A DNA stretch of 64,000 bases from Smallanthus sonchifolius (taxonomy: Eukaryota; Streptophyta; Magnoliopsida; Asterales; Asteraceae): assembly GCA_023525975.1 (NCBI GenBank), contig CM042022.1:64376001-64440000 (forward strand), given 5' to 3'. Made by a program: the position numbers and the translations under genes. The stretch's first letter is position 1. The number at the start of each line of letters is the position of its first letter. Below, one piece after another: positions 33,849-45,950 of the stretch. Below the pieces are notes generated by a model. That model worked only from the letters and a program-made list of their open reading frames with translations, had not been told where the DNA came from and searched no databases.

Positions 33849-36800
33849 AAAGTGGAACCCAAGCCATCGTGGTCTTGGGTCGTCCGGATTGATCAAAATA
33901 AACAACTTCTTATAATTTACAATCAATTTTATCATTCACTTTTGGAACAGAAGTTTGACAAACAGACCTTTTCAAAGAAGAACCATTTTTATTATTTTGA
34001 AAAAATTTATTTGATATATTATTGTCAGATTCAGATGTTTCCAAAATTTTCTTTAATTTTCTGTTTCTTCTTCTTCTTTGAGGTCTAGACAATTTAACCT
34101 CCTGAAAAGAATCTTTTGAAATCCCAACTTTTGGAATCTCAAGTTTCTCTTTGCATACAAAGAATTTAGCATTCAATGTATTCTGTTGTTTAAATCCAGG
34201 GGATTTAACAAAAGATCGACCAGGCATATTTTTCTCCAAACTAGAAGACGACTTTCCCTCATCTTTTCTTTTCACAATCTTCACCACTTTCGGTTGTGAA
34301 GGAATAGTCTTCATTTTACCCTGATTCTTGTATGGACAATTAATCAAAATATGATCAGCCTCATTGCAATGAAAACACACTCTTCTTTCTTGATAACTTC
34401 TGAAATAAGATGTTTTCTTTGAATTTGAAGAACCATCAGAAGAATAAGCTTCGGAGGAATGCTCAGAACAATTTATTGGCTTCTTTGGAACATAAGTCTG
34501 TTTTGACACCTTTGAAGAATTTACTTTTTGATAACCAGCTGCAACAAACCCACTTGACTGTAAGATTGGAGAAAGTTTAGTTGGTACCACTTTCACCTCT
34601 TCAGGTTCAGTCAAAATACATCTATCCCGAGTAACATTCTTCACAACCTTTGGTTCATCAATTTTCACTTCTTTCGGAATGCCTTCAACCTTTGAATCAT
34701 CAAACACCTCATCCTCTGTATCAGAATCATACACCATGTCTTCACCCGTCACTGGATTCACTTTTAATACTGTCTTGGGATCAATTTCCTCTTCATGAAT
34801 GATTTCAGGCTCAACCACATAATTTGCATTGAACGGTGGAGGAACAAACCCAATACCAACAACCCTTTTTGTGGGATCAGCATTAGCATTGAAATAATCC
34901 AAAACTACAGATGAATTCTCAAACTGTAACTCAGATTCTTTATCAGAAATCTCATTGTTCTTTTGAGCAACAACTTCATTTCGTTTTTCGATTTCAGCAT
35001 AAGCCATATCTAGATGATAACCCTGCTCTTTGTATTTTAACCCAAGAGAATTTAAGTCTCTTTTCAAAGACTCAATTCTATCAATGCACAGTTTATCATT
35101 ATCTTTCAGTTTCTGATTAACTGAATGCATTGATTTCATGTCACAAATCAAGTTTGTGTTATCATCCATGACTTTTTGCAGTTTATCTTTAACAGAAATG
35201 CAATTAGAACAGTATATATGACAAACAGAGTCTTTTACCTTAGACGGATCAGACATGTCTGCCATGAATACTTTGGCAATTGGAATATTCTCTGAATCAT
35301 CACCAACTGAAGCATTTTCTGTAAGAACAATTTCTTCCTCAGCAGCCCCTGATGCAGCATCAGAATCAATACTTTGCCCTCTTTCTTCCTCATCATCAAT
35401 GCTTGGAACATTATCACCATCACACGAATCATCACTTGAACTTTCATCATCAGTAGACTCTTCTAGTTTTTCTGAATGAATTTCTGCAACAATAGCCTGA
35501 CTCACAGCACCCACCAAATCTTCTAGATGAATGCCCCAATCATAGTTTTCGTCGTTTTGAGCAACCAAAGCAGATGATGCAGATGCATGATTTGGATTAC
35601 CAGAAGGACCATGATTTTGATTACCAGATGAACCATGTGACTGATTCCTATTATGCTGAAAGTTAGACTGCTTCTTTTGAGAATCAAATTCTACCTTTTG
35701 CTTCACACACTCCTTAGCAAAATGACCATACTCTTGGCAGTTGTAACACCTAACTTTTCTCTTATCAAAACCCATATGCGATCGACTATTTGAACCAATA
35801 TATTTTCTGCCAGTTCTCTTCAAGAAATCTTTAGCTTGTCGCATTAACATGGCCATATTCCATTGGATATTCATTTCTTCCGGATCAACAGGGTCAATCT
35901 GTCTGAAATCTTCTTCTATAACCTCAGGATCATGTATTTTACCTCCAATGAAATTTTCATATGATGCCATGAATGAAGAGAACATAGCAAGATAATCATC
36001 AGTAACTTTCTGATTCACATGAGATCCAGATGATGTTGAAGCTGTAGTAGCAGAAAATCCAGAATGGCTTGAATGACCAGAATAAATTGGAACTCCAGAA
36101 CACTGATCATTTGAAGACTCTTGAGCATCACCAGAAAAGAATGTCACTCCAGTACTAGATTTTCCAGCAGATTTGGCAGAATACATTGAGGGATCCTGGA
36201 TATGCTCCATATTAGTCTCTTTCTTCTTCATATTCATATCATGTGACTGAATCTTCCCTAGGACTTCTTCAAGAGACATGGTTTTGTACTTAACATTTTA
36301 TTTGATCAAAACCGTATACACATCAAACTTTGATGGTAAAGCCTCCAAGAATTTATCATTGATTTCCTCAGTCTCATATACCACAGATGCACTAGCCAGT
36401 TCACTAAGAAGATGATAGAATCTTGTAGCAAGATCATCCAAAGATTCATTTTGAAAATGTTTACAGACTAGGAACTGCTTCTTTAGTAACTCTTTTCTAC
36501 TCTTCTTCACATCCAAACTCCCTTCACACCTTTTCTGTAATGCTTCCCACAGTTGTTGAGAAGACTTGAACTGTTTAAAACTGTGATATATTTCCTTTGG
36601 AAGAGACATAGAAATGCTAGCCATTGCTTTCTTTTCTCAATCAAATAACAGCTTCTCTTCAGTAGTTAATGCTGACACCGGCTTCGGAACATCATCCTTT
36701 CCCATCCATGAATAAGTAGGATGCATATATCCTTCCAAAATCGGAATCCACAAACTAGTATCGGTAAAAGATACAAACTGGTCAACCCGATCTTTCCAAT

Positions 36801-36900
36801 TTGAATAATCAGCTAGATTCAACAACTTCGAAGGTTTTTGAGATGTACCGATCTCATTGTCATAATTGAACATGTTTGTGAATTGAACCATATTTGCCAT
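33841..36900 (-). pseudogene. Co4 gag
   Basis: One frame of 1,020 codons from ATG at 36900 to TGA at 33841, with internal stops at 36637, 36298 and 33910. The N-terminal gag domain has YSNWKDRVDQF, LWEALQKRC and LATRFYHLLSEL. Knuckle 1, CYNCQEYGHFAKEC, is near 35740. A long acidic and coiled-coil-like region follows (34900-35450), then conserved KTVLKVNPVTGEDMVY. Knuckle 2, CFHCNEADHILINC, is near 34370; a basic tract RPQRRRRNRKLKK lies near 34080; the tail ends TTMAWVPLSN. This is about twice the size of a typical copia gag. It would form the particle shell and bind RNA. Confidence 0.88.
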
Positions 36901-37459
36901 GTTTTTTTTTTTAAAAAAAATTTCCGAAAAATTTCCAAGTATTGAGCAGTCTTACCCTCAGGCGAACTTAATAAGTTCGCTTTAGTGAGTACCAAGCGAA
37001 CTTGAGATCAAGCGAACAAGACAAGTTCGCTTAAGGAGGAAATCCGGTAAGTTCGCTTACTAATTAAGTTCGCTTGCTATGTAAGAGGCGAACTTAATAA
37101 GTTCGCTTGCTAAGTTCGCTTGCACAGGAACTAGCAAGTTCGCTTAAACTGTTGTAACAAACTCAGAGGAATCTTAACCCAAACACGAACCAAGAACTTC
37201 AAAAATCATGATTTCTCAGCGAATTGATGGAATTTAAGGAAATTGAACCGTAGGATTATGAATTTTATCAAATAGAACACTTCTATCGGTCTAATTTCGT
37301 CAAAATCACTTCCAAAAACACGAATTCAGCAGAGAAACGATCTTTAAGAACTTGAAAAACTCCATTGATGCAGAAATTTCAAAAATGTTGAATTTCTTGT
37401 CGAATTGTACACAAAACCGTCACTAATCACCAAGAATCGTACTTAAATCACGAGCATAA
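36901..37459 (-). other. Co4 5' leader with palindromes
   Basis: About 560 bp between the primer site and gag. A dense group of GCGAACTT/AAGTTCGC palindromes and half-copies lies at 36960-37146. The rest shows nothing recognisable. Confidence 0.75.
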
Positions 37460-37471
37460 GCTCGGATACCA
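37460..37471 (-). other. Co4 primer-binding site
   Basis: TGGTATCCGAGC in element sense, one mismatch from the initiator Met-tRNA site, two bases inside the LTR end. Confidence 0.85.
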
Positions 37472-37473
37472 CT

Positions 37474-37962
37474 TGTAGGTCAAGGTAACTCAACTACTGA
37501 TCGAACTCGTAATATGACGTTGCTATAACACGAAGTGCGGAATCCTTCATGTTAACATTTGTATACTAACCGACAATTGAAACAACACGCGTAAATAAAC
37601 TTCTCGATTATATTCCAATTCACAATGGTTTACAGACTCAATCAGACAATTCTATCTCTCGGTTCTCTCTGATCTGTCCTTTGTCTAATGACTCTGTAAA
37701 CCTATATATAGAAAACTAACCTGCTGTAAGGGAACTTATTAAGTTCGCCTCCAACAGACTAAGCGAACTTAACAAGTTAGCCTCAGTTAGACCTAAGCGA
37801 ACTTATTAACTTCGCCTCTGATAGACCAGGCGAACTTAACAAGTTTGCCTCTAGGCTCACTTGTAAAACACTTAGTAACTTTAGATATTTACATAATAAA
37901 AACATAAAGACATAAAATCTAACTATTACAAGCTTTTGTCATTACAAATCTATGTCCTAACA
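37474..37962 (-). repeat. Co4 5' LTR
   Basis: 489 bp, partner of 24381-24869. A TATATATAG box at about 37702-37710 (minus strand) follows the palindromes at 37735-37850 in element sense. Several differences from the other LTR fall in the palindrome arms. Confidence 0.95.
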
Positions 37963-38633
37963 ATATCGGCAAACTTTTTGTTTTTCTTGATGATCACTGA
38001 GTAGTTCTGAAACATAGATGGAAGAGCATTCAACAGTTTCTCATTCACCTCAGTATAAGTATAAGGAACATCATAGTTTACCAACTCACCCAAAAGATGG
38101 TAGTATCTGGTAACGATATCATCAACAGTTTAATTCTCCAAATACTTGAAAACCATGAATTGTTTCTTCAGCAAGTCTCTCCTACTCTTATTCACATCAA
38201 AGTTACGTTCACATTTTTTCATCAAAGCTTCCCATAGATCTCTTGAAGTCGTAAACTTCTTGAAAGTACGAAGGATTTCTTTTGGTAAAGACATCGTTAG
38301 AGTCTCAAGCGTCTTCATCTCTCGATCATAGAGTATCTTCTCCTTCGCATTTAGAGCAGACATCGGTTTAGCAACATCACTCCGACCCATAAATAAACAT
38401 GTAGGATGTGAATACCCTACGCTGATGGGTATCCATAGACTTGTATTAGTGTGTGACACAAACAGTTGAAAATGATTTTTCCAGTTAGAGTAATCTTTTA
38501 TGCTCAAAAGCCTTGATGGGTTTTGGGGTATTCCGATCTCATTCGAAAAATTCTTCATCTTGAGAATTTTTGAAAAGTCACAAAAAAATAATTTCCCTCT
38601 AAAAATATTAATTTTAGTGAATGAAAAATCCAA
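37963..38633 (-). pseudogene. Co3 gag N-terminus
   Basis: The gag domain reads IGIPQNPSRLLSIKDYSNWKN (split here from its neighbours), SLWIPISVGY, MSLPKEILRTFKKF, RDLWEALMKKCERN and KKQFMVFKYLEN, then a stop at 38130. After it the frame still shows a YYHLLGELVNYD-like block until Co4 cuts it at 37963. It is related to Co4 gag but clearly diverged. The start is probably at the MKNFSNE methionine near 38558. Confidence 0.85.
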
Positions 38634-39117
38634 AATTACTATATTCTCAAAAACAGCGCGAAACGATCAAATAAAGGTCCCCACGAAATTTTGAAGAAGA
38701 AAATTTTTCCCGCCAAAAAACTTGATAAGTTCGCCTGCTAAGTTCGCCTGAAACTACTTGAGTGAACTTTTTAAGTTCTCCTGATTAAGTTCGCATGTAA
38801 CTGAATTAGCAAGTTCGCCTGAAACGCTGAAAATCCAAAATCAACAAATTTCACGAACTCAGACCTCTGAAAATCATGATTTCTGATGTATATGATCGAA
38901 TATGACAAATCTGAACCGTAGGAATGATCATGGGATGATTAGGAACAATCCTATCGGATCAAAGTCTTCAAACGAGTACAAAATTGATCGAAAATGATCA
39001 AAATCAATCCATTTTTGTCAAGAACTCAAAAATGATGAAAAACTCTTCAAAATCAGTGAACTTTTATGTTGATTGTACACAAAAACACCACGAATCTGTT
39101 GCTAATTGAGAGCAAAA
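38634..39117 (-). other. Co3 5' leader
   Basis: Non-coding leader with degenerate AAGTTCGCCT palindromes at about 38725-38822, the same position as in Co4. Confidence 0.65.
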
Positions 39118-39129
39118 GCTCTAATACCA
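39118..39129 (-). other. Co3 primer-binding site
   Basis: TGGTATTAGAGC in element sense, one mismatch from the initiator Met-tRNA site. Confidence 0.8.
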
Positions 39130-39131
39130 CA

Positions 39132-39482
39132 TGAAGATCTCTACACTCACGATACGACACGGTGATAACGTGCGGAATCCATGATCATCGTGTAACGTGT
39201 GAAGCAATCAACAACACAGAGTAAATATTCTCCTTTGTATTTCTCCACAAAATACTGTTTATAAGACTCAAACTGAACTCATGCTAAATGAGCATTGCAA
39301 ACACCTATTTATAGGGAAACCACAAAGACCATAGGCGAACTTAGCAACTTCGCCTAGAACCTCTTAAGCGAACTTAGCAAGTTCGCCTCTCAAGTTCTCC
39401 TAAACACTCCCTTAGGCGAACTTGACTGGTTCGCTAACTTACAACACAGAATTTTAGCGACAGTTACAAAACATTCCTAACA
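39132..39482 (-). repeat. Co3 5' LTR
   Basis: About 351 bp with ends TGAAGATC...CTAACA on the plus strand. It holds palindromes at 39333-39354 and 39366-39388 and a TATTTATAGG box near 39306. Its partner was lost with the left part of Co3. It is distinct in sequence from the Co4 LTR. Confidence 0.75.
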
Positions 39483-40182
39483 TTGTATCTTGTATCATTA
39501 CATTCCATAAAATAGTCAGAATATGTTATTTCATTTTTGTATGGATAAAACCCAAAAAGATTTTTGTATAATTTTATCAATAGATTTGTTAGATGTTCTA
39601 TATCTAATATTGTGTGAATGTTGCATCAGATAAACTGATATGATCTTTTAGCTCATGACTTTAAACAAAAAGAGAGTAATTCTGTAAATATTTCCTGTAC
39701 ATTCTAATCTATCTCTTGTATTTAATTTTCTCGTATTCAGAAAAGAAGAAAAAGATTTTCAGTTTAGTTATCTTAAAATTCAAAAACTAAAAAACAAATT
39801 AAGTACAGTTTTACCTCATTTTAGAAAATCCAAAAAGATTTTATTTTTAACTTCCATGGAACATCTTTGTACAACTTGGGACTGACCAATCTTATCCAAA
39901 ACAACTTTGGATTTGAAATACTTCATAATTGAGTTGATATTTGGAGTTGGCTAAGTCTTGGCTCATGCTCCTCGTCGAGTGTTGAAAGCGTTTCACTAAC
40001 TAATATTGTAAAATTGGTTTACTAAAATTGCACGACTTGGCTCATGCTCCTCGTCATCCAAAATTTTTTTTGACCCTTAAACATTAAATTAAAACATAAA
40101 GCAAATCTCAATTAAAATAGATATTTCTGCGCCACCCTAATTTGTGACACTTCAACTGATCTATCCGAACCACCGGTGTTAG
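39483..40182 (+). other. Debris, partly a spacer fragment of a Co4-like element
   Basis: 39635-39680 (TGATATGATCTT, CTCATGA) resembles the Co6 spacer at 61090-61130 in plus orientation, so a piece of another related element lies here. A 20-bp word CTTGGCTCATGCTCCTCGTC occurs at about 39957 and 40036. No ORF of note. Confidence 0.4.
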
Positions 40183-40257
40183 AGAATTACCCTTGGTTTT
40201 GGTTGAAGGTACAGTCGCGATTCCTGAGTTACTTAGGTCGGGTCTACAATCACAATT
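40183..40257 (+). repeat. 75-bp direct repeat, copy 1
   Basis: Starts AGAATTACCCTTGG and ends CACAATT; identical to 40524-40598 except for one C/T difference. Confidence 0.9.
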
Positions 40258-40523
40258 GACACGTTACCTTATTAGCTAAACCAACAAATTAACCCGTTCA
40301 TGACTAAATGGGTCGAAATACCCACCTCTATGTCATCTTTTTGGGAATTTGTGGGAGGGGGGAAGCAATAATGATACAAACCTTTGACATCATCATTATA
40401 AATACTGGAGCAGCAAGCTTGAATATTTGTAGCAGTTCATTAGCTGATGGAACAGCAATGGTATAACCATTATATCATTTATCTTTCAGAGCTTCAATCA
40501 TCATAAATCCTGCAACCACCTAA
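40258..40523. other. Sequence between the 75-bp repeats
   Basis: Nothing recognisable; a short G-rich run (GGGAGGGGGG) lies near 40352. Confidence 0.3.
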
Positions 40524-40598
40524 AGAATTACCCTTGGTTTTGGTTGAAGGTATAGTCGCGATTCCTGAGTTACTTAGGTCGGGTCTACAATCACAATT
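40524..40598 (+). repeat. 75-bp direct repeat, copy 2
   Basis: Second copy, offset 341 bp. The duplication could come from repair synthesis or be the edge of a lost insertion. Confidence 0.9.
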
Positions 40599-40920
40599 AA
40601 AGGACAAATATCATTTAAGTAGTTTACGTGGGTGTAGTTGAGGGAAAACGTATTCAAAGCTTGACGATACTCGTAATGTCCCTCAAATCGAGAATTGTGT
40701 AGTTGACATAATTGTTATTTTCATACCTACATATCTAGCCATGCCAGTGGAGAGTGCTCAGCCATTCACTGTGCTATGGTGAACCGGGATCTCATTCCTA
40801 ATTAATTATATTTTTGTCCTTGAATCATTAATATAATTATGAAATTTTAGCATGAAAATACTAAACCTTATTTGAATTTTATAGATATCTCAATCTACTA
40901 ACGTGGTTATTCTAGAATGT

Positions 40921-41696
40921 CTTTACGACATTCTGAACATTAAACTCGATGGAACAAATTTCTTGACCTGGTACTACAATCTGAAGAACGTCCTTAGATA
41001 CAACAAGAAATTACACGTTCTTAAATTCCCTTTTCCTAAGCAGTGATCTAGGATGCTGGCTAGTTTGTTTTAAATGCTTGGAACAAGTTTAAGGAAGATA
41101 CTAATTCTATATCAGACCTTATGCTTGCATCGGTTAGCCTAGGGATTAGAGCTACTCTCCAGCGCTTGACTACTTATGACATGATCTGTAACCTTAAGGA
41201 GAGATATCATCAAGATTACAACAAGGATCCTTCTTACTCTTTAATATCACACATTAAGGAGGTTGCTATGGAGAATCCGAGACGTGCTATGATCATGAGG
41301 AAGAAAGTGGCAGACCTCGAGAAAGCATGCATTACCATACATGATCACTTAGACATAGATATTACTATTGATGACATATGTGATGACTATATCAGGGAAA
41401 AGCGTCAATCTAGTCATTATGACGAAGTAAGGGATTTCATCTCTTGGTACGCCAAGGTGGAACCCGAGGATGATTTGAGCATGACATGCTTTGTTGACCA
41501 AATTGAGAGGACCGGGGTTTACCCTAGTGACAATATCATTCGAGCTATATTCAATGATGGGCTTCACTTGCCCCTCACAAGCAAAGACGTACCAGATGAC
41601 ACTGTCAAGACCAGGGATAAGGCTAAAGCAATTGGTGAGAGCAAGAAGCGCCTCTCTAAACCCAGATGCCGGGTAAGAGATGCCCGAAGCTGCTGA
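40921..41696 (+). pseudogene. Co5 copia gag fragment fused to unrecognised ORF
   Basis: 40921-41040 reads a copia gag start (LDGTNFLTWYYNLKNVLRY, KLHVLKFPFP) ending at a TGA. After a frame change, 41121-41220 reads MLASVSLGIRATLQ and TYDMICNLKERYHQD, the next part of copia gag. From about 41230 to 41696 the open frame continues into about 150 residues I do not recognise (KKVADLEKACITIHDH, DISWYAKVEPEDDL-like acidic segment with FISWYAKVEPED, DNIIRAIFNDGLHLP). It is uninterrupted although its surroundings are decayed. It could be a captured exon or a diverged gag C-terminus. Confidence 0.5.
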
Positions 41697-41807
41697 TCCT
41701 AGAGAATGATTTAAAGCATATACTTCACGTATCTTGGCAACTTTTCCTTGTTTCTTTATCACTTAAATGTTATACTTTTAACATATGCAAAACTTGATAT
41801 TTTGCAG
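41673..41807 (+). other. Possible 135-bp intron after the Co5 ORF
   Basis: GGTAAGAG at 41672 resembles a donor and ATTTTGCAG ending at 41807 resembles an acceptor, with TTAAC-like branch words between. If spliced, the frame would end two codons later (GGA TAG). Unproven. Confidence 0.3.
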
Positions 41808-43929
41808 GGATAGAAGAAAAGAAGAGAAGCAAGAAGAAAAGGAAGACGGACAAAGCTTAAATATCAATTCAAATTTTTTATTACACCATTGGATAATGTT
41901 ACGTTTATTTTGTTTAAGACAAATTAAATTCCAGATTCACTTTCTTTTTAGTATTGCATGGTTATTTTATAAGTGAGACTTATTATTTAAAAATCTTTTA
42001 TGCAACGAATTGTTGCCTATTATGAATTGAGAATTCAAAACCGTCTAACTGACATAAAATATGAAGCATATGAGACATGTTACTCACGTCCAATAGAGGT
42101 TGCATTAGATCGGATCTAATAGACACTATGAAACATAATCAATTAAGTCTTATAAAAGGGTTATATGAGATATAATGTTTTATATACAACTTAATTTGAA
42201 TAATTGAAAGAGTTTCAATAAAATTCTCTAGAAACAATCATATGAGATAAGATAAAAGAAGAGCGATTAGAGTTATCAATGCTTTAAGACTAAGTGGTTA
42301 GTCATAAGAAATCAGCTACCCTAATTGACAAAAATCTAAATCACTAGCCTCGAACCAAAAGGATCATCCAGAACAGGTATACTAAATCATATAAGATAGG
42401 AAAATAAGGAAGAGTCATATGAACAATTAAGGATAGGATGTTGTGAACTCCTATACGAAAGGGTTTCGTGTGTCACCTTAATAATTTATTAATCTTAAGA
42501 GTAAGATTGAAACCAAGTATACACATGATTCTTGAAAATCCAGCAAGTGTTGCTAAGTTCTGAATAAAGGGTATTATTCAAATGCATAAACATAAGAATT
42601 CCTATACGCAAAGATGAGATCTTTAAGGATGTATGAATTAAGCAAAAGATAAGATCTTTTAGAATAGACATATGAAATCAATGATGAAAGAATGAGTTTC
42701 TTTAGTCAATCATTTCATGATGAACTAGACACAAAATCCGTACTATGGCAAATAAGATTTGATCAGACTACAATATGAATAAGATTCAACAGTATGTAGA
42801 AGATGTTTTAGAAACAACATATGGATTGTTCATACTAGAAGCTTGATATATATTATGAAAAGTTGATAACGAAGGAATTACATTCCGAGTTTCCTTAAAA
42901 GGGAAAATATTACAAGTTTTGATCAGTTGAACAAACTAATCAGAATAAACATGTATTGTGAATACAAGAATGTTTTTGTAATAAAGTATCTTCAAAGAAG
43001 GTATGAAAGTCTAAATATGTCTGATGATACTGAATCATTAAATTGATAAGATTAATTCAAGGGAGATTCAACATGATAGATGCAAAGGCTAGTGGGAGCG
43101 AGTACCTACACCAAAGGAAATGTGTAGAGACACATTATTACGAGGAGTGTATAGAGATACACTGAATACCACAAAAGGGCATGATAAGCGTTATCATAGA
43201 ATGTATAGCGATACGTTGCTAAAATACGAGTTTAACATATCACTGAAAGATAAAGTATCTTTAGAAATGGATTTCAAATTTGTGTTGATTGCAAACATAT
43301 ATGAGATATTTAAAAGTAAGATTCTAGGGTTATAATCATTGCAATTCAATGAAATTAGTAAGATTGTCTTATTGTTTTATGTGACAAGCCAATAAATATA
43401 AATTACTAACATTATCTCTAATCCTGAGTCACATTAGGATAAGATGAAAATGAAAGAGTTCATGTGGTTTCATGTAAAAGATAATAAGACATGTCAATAC
43501 TTTCATGTGATGAAAGAATTTTGAAATAAACTATGGCAGAATAAAAGGGAATTGCTCGAGGAGCATAGAATGGTGAGGATCATAAAGTGTTATAATGAGA
43601 TACTAATATCTTGTGAGATAAGATACCGGTGTATTAACTTTGACTAACAAGAAGAGTTCTTGAAACAAGATCATAAAAGTTATAACAACTTGTCGGTCAA
43701 ACAATATTATCTTAAGAGTTAACATATCAACACCAAAAGGGAAATGATTAAGAATAATTAAATATACCATAAGAATATCTATGTTACGAATGAAAGAGTT
43801 CCATTAGTAACTACGAGACAACGTGAGATGTTGCAGTATGGAAACTTTAGAAGATGGTATTCTGAAATATTTTAGATAGCTTTGAAGAGTTAGAAAGGAG
43901 TTCTAAAAGGGGTGTTTCCATCATAAGTT
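41808..43929 (+). other. Long AT-rich stretch inside Co5
   Basis: About 2.1 kb with no conserved protein. It stands where integrase and RT would be expected. Short words such as TGTAGAGACAC/TGTATAGAGATACAC/TGTATAGCGATAC repeat near 43125-43215. It may be strongly decayed pol or a non-autonomous internal region. Confidence 0.35.
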
Positions 43930-44060
43930 TCAATTATGGGATCATGAAACTTAGAGACATCATATTAAACAAAGATCACACAAATCAATCTCTGGCTGAC
44001 CCGTTCACTAAGCCTATATGTCAATCAGTATATGAGGAGCATGTTGATAGGTCTTAGACT
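43930..44060 (+). pseudogene. Co5 RNase H C-terminal remnant
   Basis: Reads NYGIMKLRDIILNKDHTNQS and LADPFTKPI, the usual end of copia RNase H, then a stop near 44057. It shows that Co5 is a copia element in plus orientation. Confidence 0.7.
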
Positions 44061-44939
44061 TGCTTGACTTTGAGGTTGATTTGTATGTTAGTATTGGGTG
44101 CTTTCGAACAATATAGAAACATTGGCATTGTATATTGACTTAATGGTTAAATGCATTATATATAGATGTTTCTATGTTCGACATTTTGTGCATTTTATAA
44201 TCCTTGAATATTGTATTCTAAATGTCCGTAGTCGATCAGAATCATGGGAATCAATCTGAATGAAAGACAATTATGAATTGGATGATTGGTTCGTTATGAA
44301 TGAAAGTCCAAATAGTTGGAGATAATATTCATCGATAATCATTAGAGAATGATTATTGGACGTAACTCGTTTCAAAACTATCTTCATGGATCATGGTCTT
44401 GAGAAGTTTTGAATATGGTAAGATCTATCGATCCTCGACCCGAGGTACATACTAGAACTAACTCTGACTAAAGTTTGTTCTTTAATCTTATCTAACATTG
44501 TACCTTAACAGGCAGTAATAAGGGTATGATTAGGAATAAATCTGAAGTTAAGTGGGAGTTTTACATGACCAAAGGAATTATGTTCTCTTTTTATTAGGAG
44601 TTCGACATTCTTGCGCCCTCGTTAATTCGAAATGGTATAAATCGCGTGGCCACGCACAAACTAAGAGTAGTTTGTTTAGACCACTTTGAGTTAGAGAACA
44701 AGAACAAGAATGGTTGAACAACATATGAGAAGTGACTTGTATCCATGTCTCACGCTCAAAGAATGACCTAAACAGAAAGGATACATAGGTATGTTTACCA
44801 TGGCTATTGTACTTGGTTAAGTAAGAGTTACTTGAACACAACGAAGTAGTTGAAGATTATAATACGTCATACCTTGCTAGGGGCAGTGAGATGCAGCTAG
44901 GCGTCCACCACAGTCTACGTTGATCCAACTAATCGTCCA
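44061..44939 (+). other. Co5 3' untranslated region
   Basis: About 880 bp between the RNase H end and the polypurine tract, without recognisable genes. Confidence 0.5.
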
Positions 44940-45106
44940 AGTGGGAGATTGTTTGATATTAGATGTCCGATCATCGATAATATCAACGTTGCTATCGAGG
45001 TACGATTCGCAGAGTTACACTTTGGGCAAAGAACAAATCATAACGTTTAAATGTTAAATGTTATTTCACGAAACACGAATTAGGAATTCGGTGGATTAAA
45101 TATTCA
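44940..45106 (+). repeat. Co5 polypurine tract and truncated 3' LTR
   Basis: AAGTGGGAGAT (about 44939-44949) is followed by TGTTTGATATTAG, a typical copia 3' LTR start at 44950. The LTR is cut after about 155 bp by the Gy2 LTR near 45107. Confidence 0.6.
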
Positions 45107-45705
45107 GAGAAATATCAACTAGGGTAATTTTGTAACCAAACTTAGTAAGGGAGGTAGTGTGCTTGTAGGATCGATGTAAAACAATGATCGAAAAGATAAA
45201 TCTTGACATAGTTGTTTACGAGGAAAGCCCTTAATCCCTAAGGATTGCCGACATAAAACCTCGAGAAGTGACTGAAACTCACTTGCCTCCTAGTATTTTA
45301 TAAAACAATGAAAATGATTACAAGTAGGAGTAGTAGATGATCGATATCTAAGTGTTAAAGAGCTTGTTGTGAGTGTATAGTGCTAATTGTGTTATGTATC
45401 TTGTTTTCTAATTGATCAAGCCGCTGATTATATACAAATAACAAGTTAACTAACTATCCGGGAATCCCAGAATCGACTAAGTCCTCAAATATGACCGTTG
45501 GAAGCCAATACACGCGTCTTCTACACTTTATTCTTGACTTCTAGAGCGATTCATCAGGGGTGAGCTTGACTACACACGTTTTTCCTGCGAATAAGTCAAC
45601 ATAGAAGAAAGATATAACGGTTAAATATTAAGGATACCGAAACTTATCAGGATACCAAGGTATGTTGAAGATCCAGGATCCTTAGATGTAAAATGACCCC
45701 TAACA
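45107..45705 (-). repeat. Gy2 3' LTR
   Basis: The right end is CCCTAACA at 45705, next to a GGGGACAATTG purine tract in element sense. The left end is placed by matching GGGTAATTTTGTAACC to the 5' LTR stump; the exact base is uncertain because the TG end is mutated. Confidence 0.7.
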
Positions 45706-45950
45706 ATTGTCCCCAAATTTTAACAGCTGTCAACGACATCTGTAAAAATTTTAAAATTCAAATAGTAAATGATGATAGGGTTACGATAAGATTTTTACAA
45801 CTACAGAGGCGATTTGACCGTTACACCTTGCAGGTTATAATCATTATTACCCTCTTCTTCTCCATTCTCATCTTCTTCAAGGCCAAAGCAGGTAAAGAAT
45901 CCTTACTGTGATTTAAGATTTTTCTCCCTTATTTCTAATCCTTCGCAACC

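Larger units (their letters stand above)
24381..37962 (-). mobile_element. Co4: large SIRE-like Ty1/copia retrotransposon with third ORF
   Basis: The element is 13,582 bp with 489-bp LTRs at both ends and a perfect ATATC target duplication (24376-24380 and 37963-37967). In its own sense: 5' LTR, primer site, leader with palindromes, gag (1,019 codons), pol (integrase then RT-RNase H), 2.3-kb spacer, third ORF of about 1,040 codons, polypurine tract, 3' LTR. It is inserted in the gag of Co3. The LTRs differ at about a dozen sites by eye. Coding frames carry several stops and one frameshift in pol, so it is not autonomous now. Confidence 0.95.

Noticed and set aside
36960..37146. CRISPR-like repeat array
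   Set aside because: Spacing is irregular, repeats are palindromic and degenerate, and the setting is a plant retrotransposon leader.
43120..43335. 71-codon open frame in Co5
   Set aside because: It overlaps short repeated words and matches no copia domain; probably chance in AT-rich DNA.
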